A stretch of 64,000 nt of DNA from Phalacrocorax aristotelis (taxonomy: Eukaryota; Chordata; Aves; Suliformes; Phalacrocoracidae), in NCBI RefSeq assembly GCF_949628215.1, contig NC_134277.1, forward strand, positions 54,446,918 to 54,510,917, read 5' to 3'. The notes beneath the pieces are model-generated. The model saw only the letters and a program-made list of their open reading frames with translations. It searched no databases and was not told where the DNA came from. This document shows positions 59,101-64,000 of the stretch, in pieces. Position numbers and translations under genes: made by a program. Each line of letters begins with the position of its first letter. The stretch's first letter is position 1.

Positions 59101-62100
59101 ACAGATTCAAGGAAGGCAATTAATAGCTTGTCCCGTAACTCATTAATGTTTGATGACTAATTTTTGGAATGGTCTCATTCAGATTTGAAGTACATGAACA
59201 AGTGTTAAAAGCCACCTCATTAAATTACTTAAGCTAAAAGGAATAATTACTTAAAATCAAACCCTCTTATCAACCTGTTATTTAATGTTGTTCCCCAGCT
59301 TGATAGGGAGTTACTTTGGATCACCCAGTAATAATTTGGTTTATTTTGCAATGCAGTACAGCTGTGGCCTTCCAGCAGCTACCTACCAGTCCTGTTTTAG
59401 ATAGCTGACTTCCAAGAGGTCACCCAGAACAAAATGGTCATCCCAGCGACATCATTGAAGGGGAAAGTCTTACTCATAGAGCTTGTATTCAAAGAATATT
59501 TTTATTTTATCTGTTTCAATTCAGGTCATTGAGCTAAATTCAGCCTAGATACTTTCATTCATAAATCAGAAATGTTCACCGCTGCGTAGTTATGAGAACT
59601 ACAGGAGTCTGCAGTGCATCCGTAGACATCTTTTCAAATTCATAGTTCTTCAGTTAGCTGAGATCTCCAAGCTGTATGCCAACCGAGCACAGCGCAGAGA
59701 GTGAGTTTGGTTGGGACTGGGGAGAACTGAGCCTCTTACAGTTCTCCTTGGGCTTTTGACAAGCTTGTTCTTATTTCAGTGCTTCAGTTTTTCAGCCTCT
59801 GGAGTGAGGAGAGTATTTCCTTTAAAACTGTCTTGTACTCTTCAGAGGGGTGTGAGAGAGGTAGGTAGTCTTGGGTGACTTTCCAGGCACAACACCACTT
59901 ATCCTATGTTTTGAACAGATTAATTTCTCTTGGGCAAATGACAACATAAATGCTGGTAATTCGGGACCAGAAATTCAGAGATCCTTGATGTATCGTTTTC
60001 CAGAGGAGTATTCAGTATGGTTCCATTGCAAGTGAATGGGATGCGACTCCTGACTTTGTGACAAATACAAAATTTTGTTCTTTAGCAAATAGTTACCACT
60101 GCCAGCAAAACCCTGCATGGGTGTGGAAAATGGGAATTGTGTACGTAGCGTGTTCCTACCATGTGCCTCTCCCTGGAGCACAATGAGAATGAGATGGTTT
60201 CAGATCAGCTGTAAACCAAGGACTCCAGCTTTGTAAATTTACAGTTCAGAGGTGGTTCACATCACATAAATGTTCTGCAACAAGACTCCTGTCATCTCTT
60301 CAATCTTTTCTGCTACTGAGGGTCATAATCTAATGTTCCAGCTATTTATAGTAATTAATTTCACAGTTTCAACTCGTCTTCTGTTGGACAGGTCTGCTTT
60401 TTCAGTTATCGACTGTCAGCCGCGTGCTGCCAAAAATTACTTTAATCTCACTAGCAGGTGTATATCAATTTCTCCATGGCATCCTTGACTCGTTCTGTTA
60501 CCTAATGACTAAACCAGTGCGTATTAGTTTTGCTCTTTTTTCCAGTTTCTGAAGATTTTCATTCTTTAAAATTACCTCAGAATAGGAGGTTATGATACCA
60601 ATGACTTCTTTTGTTACAGCTTACTATTACTAATGCTCTGCCCAAACAGAGCTTAATCCACCAGCTTGTACTGTTCTTGAAACTTTACTCCTAAGCCAGG
60701 AAAAACAATGCTGTGGAGAGACCCGGGATACCAGTAGAGCCATGAGCTATTTATTTCTGTGGGCCTAGCATGCTGAGGAAGTCTGCGCGTCTCTGTAGCC
60801 ATTTAAAGTTCAGTGCAAAATCTGTCAATGGATTAGGTTGCATGTCAAGCTGTTATCAGATAACCAGGATAGTGGTCAGTGATGCGGAGATAGGATGCAT
60901 GCTAATTTGGTGAAAAGAAGCTGTGACTTGAAGCAGAAGGTCATTGCTTTAGATGAGCAGTATCTTTGTACGTCCTTGATATGCTTGTGGTTTAGTGACT
61001 TCAGCGGTTAGCTGCGCCTGAAACTTGAAGGTCTGAAGTCAAGACTTATGCTAATATGTTATTATAGCAGATAGCAGTCTCTCCTTCCTCCTCCCTAAAT
61101 ATTAACACCTTTTCTATTTTTCTTAATGAACTGGCTTCACCTGAACAAACAGTGAATATTGGGTTGGGCTATTTTGACTGTTTTCCAGTTAAACAACGAG
61201 TGGAAACAGAGTTTGAGATTCCGGTTTGTGTATATTTCTTCACTGAAAAAGATGAGTGACACTAAATTACTAGTAATTAAAGTGGCATTAATTAAGCATA
61301 TCTATTTCAAGTGAGTGAATTTTAAAAGACAGCTTTTTGAATTGTATTACAGGCCGGGCTCTATTGAAATAGCAGGTCTTTGATATGCTTGGCAGGTATT
61401 TCCACAGCCTTCATCTACACTAAATTGTGTGTTTTTGTATGGAATTTAAAGTATGTAGTTTCACAAAAGCTGTTTCTGCATTCTCTGCTCATGATGAGCT
61501 ATGATGATAGTGATGTCTTGGACATTATACAAATATGTCCCTGGTTATTCCTTGCTTTTGGAATGAGAAAGAACCGTGCAAGATTAAGTAAGTCTGGAAG
61601 CATGTGATAGATGTGGTACTCTGGTGTCCTTCATGATGGTGATTTTACTGCCACAACTCTCCTATCGTTAATTATGTTTCTGTGTTTGCATGGAAGATAA
61701 GATAAAACCTGAACCCATCTTTTTAAGAGGAGAAACGTCCAAACAAGAAAACAGACTGGTAGCCAGTGGTCATTGCTCTGTAACAGCTCCAGGTGTTTTG
61801 ACCCTTGCTATTCCAGCATCCCTTTGCTTCTGTTATCTCCTTATCTATCTTCTCTCCTGTCTGCTGCAGTCATGCTTCCCTGGCTGTATGGACATGACTC
61901 AGAAGGAAAAAAATGGAATGTGAAAAATTAATAGGTGAAGCCCTTCTGCACAGAAAGATAAATCAAATATAGGAATATAGGTTGCTAGGGTTTTTTAAAT
62001 CCTTAACTCCAGTTCTGCTTGTTCTCTAGTAGAATGCCAAAGGTGAAATAAATGGGTCAATGATGATGTTGAGACTTTAGATGGCAAATGATGGAATATT

Positions 62101-62470
62101 GAAGAAACTGCATTTATATTTTTACTGGCCTGGTATTGATAAGCTTTAAGTAGACAAAAACACAAAAACAGAAGAAGTAGCTGTTTAATATGGAAGTGAA
62201 AAAAAAATGTGGTTATCTTATCAATGGTTGAAGGAAATGCACAAGCATACTCAGTGGGAAAACTGGGTAGTTCCTGGAAGAGGAATAAAGTCTTACTGAA
62301 CCTCATTTTAACTCTCTGACCTTAGAAGCTGTGTTGCTAAATCATTTTAATTCATGAGTCTAGTACTAATTTAGAAGTAAGTTTGTTAGACAATTACTTT
62401 TAGGGGGCAACTATGAAGGTTTTTTGAGAAAGTGCTAATGAGTAGTTTAATTTTTCTTTCCTGCTTCCAG
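56116..62470 (+). other. KBTBD2: Probable KBTBD2 first intron(s)
   Basis: AT-rich, no coding exon recognised. A pyrimidine tract and TTTTAG at 56,314 could be the acceptor of an extra 5' non-coding exon (starting AGATGTTTGAAGAGGC), but I found no convincing donor for it. No clear transposon seen. Confidence 0.55.
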
Positions 62471-62826
62471 TCACTCAAGCCACTGATCACGAGATGTTAC
62501 CACGAAACCTACCTCAGTCTTCGCTTTTTCTTCTTCATTTGATGCATCATAGATCTCAACAGGAGCTCTGCAGACACTCTTGAAAGTCTCTGAACAGACC
62601 GTGACATCAAGTCAGAGCATGATGACCTAACAGTAGGTCAAAGACTGAAACATTGATTCAGCAGTCCAAGATAACACTGCCTTTTTTTTATCAGTATCAC
62701 TTCTGAAGGCCACAGACCTCCTGCCATTTCTTCCCTGGTTACTTCAGAAACATTCACCTGACCTTTCTCTGGCGAAAAGATCTTGACTTTTCTCTCTGGT
62801 CCTGGAAATATTAATGGAATACAGTC
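62471..62826 (+). other. KBTBD2: KBTBD2 5' UTR part of the first coding exon, with two upstream ORFs
   Basis: The acceptor TTTCCTGCTTCCAG ends at 62,470. 356 nt precede the start codon. ATG at 62,494 opens a 29-codon frame ending TGA 62,581-62,583. ATG at 62,619 opens a 3-codon frame ending TAA at 62,628-62,630. Both close before the main start, so they may reduce translation of KBTBD2. Confidence 0.75.
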
Positions 62827-62996
62827 ATGTCTACCCAGGACGAGAGGCAGATAAATACAGAGTATGCTGTATCCCTGCTGGAGCAGTTAAAATTCTTCTA
62901 TGAACAGCAGCTGCTAACTGACATAGTGTTGATTGTTGAGGGCACTGAATTTCCCTGCCATAAGATGGTTCTTGCAACGTGCAGCTCATATTTCAG
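62827..62996 (+). CDS. KBTBD2: KBTBD2 first coding exon (start of BTB domain), gene continues beyond window
   Basis: Begins [20 protein letters not shown], then [19 protein letters not shown] and [15 protein letters not shown], ending on AG of the next codon at donor GTAAGT. This matches the conserved KBTBD2 N-terminus, and it leads into the BTB fold (TDIVL...FPCHKMVLA). Only about 57 of roughly 620 residues are inside the window; the rest of BTB, BACK and Kelch repeats must lie downstream. Known role: substrate adaptor of a CUL3 ubiquitin ligase that controls p85-alpha in insulin signalling. Start chosen because it is the first ATG in this frame and matches the family. Confidence 0.96.
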
Positions 62997-64000
62997 GTAA
63001 GTATTCAAAACAGGATCTGTTAATTCTGGAAAATCTATGATACCTGGTTTTGAGTGTAATGTTACTTAATTGATTAACGATTAATGTGTTGCAGGGAGTT
63101 TTAAAGATCAGTGAAGTAAGTAAAAAAAAAACCTAAATATCGTTACTTGCCAACATCAAAAGAGTAGAACAAATTTTCCAGCTTCTTTGATTTCTTCTGG
63201 ATAGGTACTGTAGTTTTTACAATAAATTGGGGGGATCACACTTGCAATGGTTTGTTTTCTTTAGGGAGTTAATAAGAGTCTGAATAATTAATAGATTTCT
63301 TCCTCACACTTAATCCTTAAATATTTAATCTTGTTTTATTTCCCAAGGTAGGGTAACAAGGGATTATTGAGACTTGGCTATGTGAGTTCCATTGTCGTGT
63401 GTATTAGCTGGAGTTCCTCAGCAGAAGCCTCTGCTAAAAGTAGGGATTGCTGTGCAAGTTCACAGCTTTGTTTTCTGCATCATTTGGTTTTCTCTGCTCA
63501 GCAAAGAAGCCAGAAACCGTTCTCTTGCCTGAGAGTCTTGCTGCAATACCACAGGGGTGTTTTTATGGGGATGGGGGAAAGTTTGGGGTTTTTTTCCCCT
63601 CACTGAGATGCTGGTATAATTTTTAATTCAGTAGCTCCTGCTCCCCAGGTGTCCTGTTTTTTGTCTTTTGAAGTTTTTATTAGTAAGATATGTTGAGCAC
63701 TACTTTTTGCAGATACCTTCCTAGTACAATGATCTTCTGCAGTGATGAATAATTTTTTATTGGCAACACAGTATAATTAATCTGCCCATCTGGAAGGGAT
63801 TTTGAAGACTGAAACCAGTCTTGGTGACATCCATGCATGTTTCACCTTCCTGGTGCATTGAGGAGGGGTTACAACTTTTCTGTCCTGTTTAATAAAAGGA
63901 AGGTTTGCAAATTCTGTTCTCTTGTTGAGATGGGCTCTCTGTACAGAATACTTCTAACATGTTTTTTGTGTTTTGTCTGCTTTCTTGTATAGACTATAGA
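62997..64000 (+). other. KBTBD2: Start of the next KBTBD2 intron
   Basis: From the donor GTAAGT to the window edge no further exon is recognised, so BTB-coding sequence resumes outside. AT-rich, no repeat identified. Confidence 0.7.

Noticed and set aside
1-64000. tRNA, rRNA, CRISPR arrays or bacterial-type operons
   Set aside because: None seen; the window is vertebrate nuclear DNA.

Overview
The window looks like avian nuclear DNA. It is intron-rich, has CpG-island promoters, carries 5'-truncated CR1 LINEs ending in degenerate ATTCTATGATTCTA repeats, and has a solo LTR of a type I recall from bird genomes. The block corresponds to human 7p14.3 (KBTBD2 - RP9P - FKBP9). The species cannot be named from sequence alone.

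Layout: (1) 1-17,603, minus strand: a complete FKBP9 gene. Ten coding exons give a predicted 584-residue ER protein with four FK506-binding PPIase domains, two EF-hands and a C-terminal HDEL. Its CpG island lies at about 17.3-17.95 kb. (2) 17.95-33.5 kb: gene-poor spacer with two CR1 3' ends. (3) 33,909-40,153, plus strand: a complete RP9 gene (PIM1-associated splicing factor), six coding exons and 247 residues, with an old solo LTR in intron 4. (4) 41-46.1 kb: AT-rich spacer between convergent genes. (5) 46,369-53,012, minus strand: a Bucky ball/Velo1-type germ-plasm organiser gene. I read six coding exons, all separated by phase-1 introns, predicting 807 residues. Only the two N-terminal exons are obvious; the four short C-terminal exons are deduced from splice sites and matching phase. 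(6) 55.2 kb to the end, plus strand: KBTBD2, with a CpG-island promoter, a long first intron, and the first coding exon (BTB start) at 62,827-62,996. The rest of KBTBD2 is beyond the window.

The genes do not form a pathway: FKBP9 acts in ER folding, RP9 in the nucleus, KBTBD2 as a CUL3 adaptor, and BUC in oocyte Balbiani body/germ plasm. The main interest is the apparently intact BUC gene. It has a candidate compact TATA/E-box promoter about 1 kb from the KBTBD2 CpG island. RP9 here also sits at the position and orientation that I recall for the human pseudogene RP9P.
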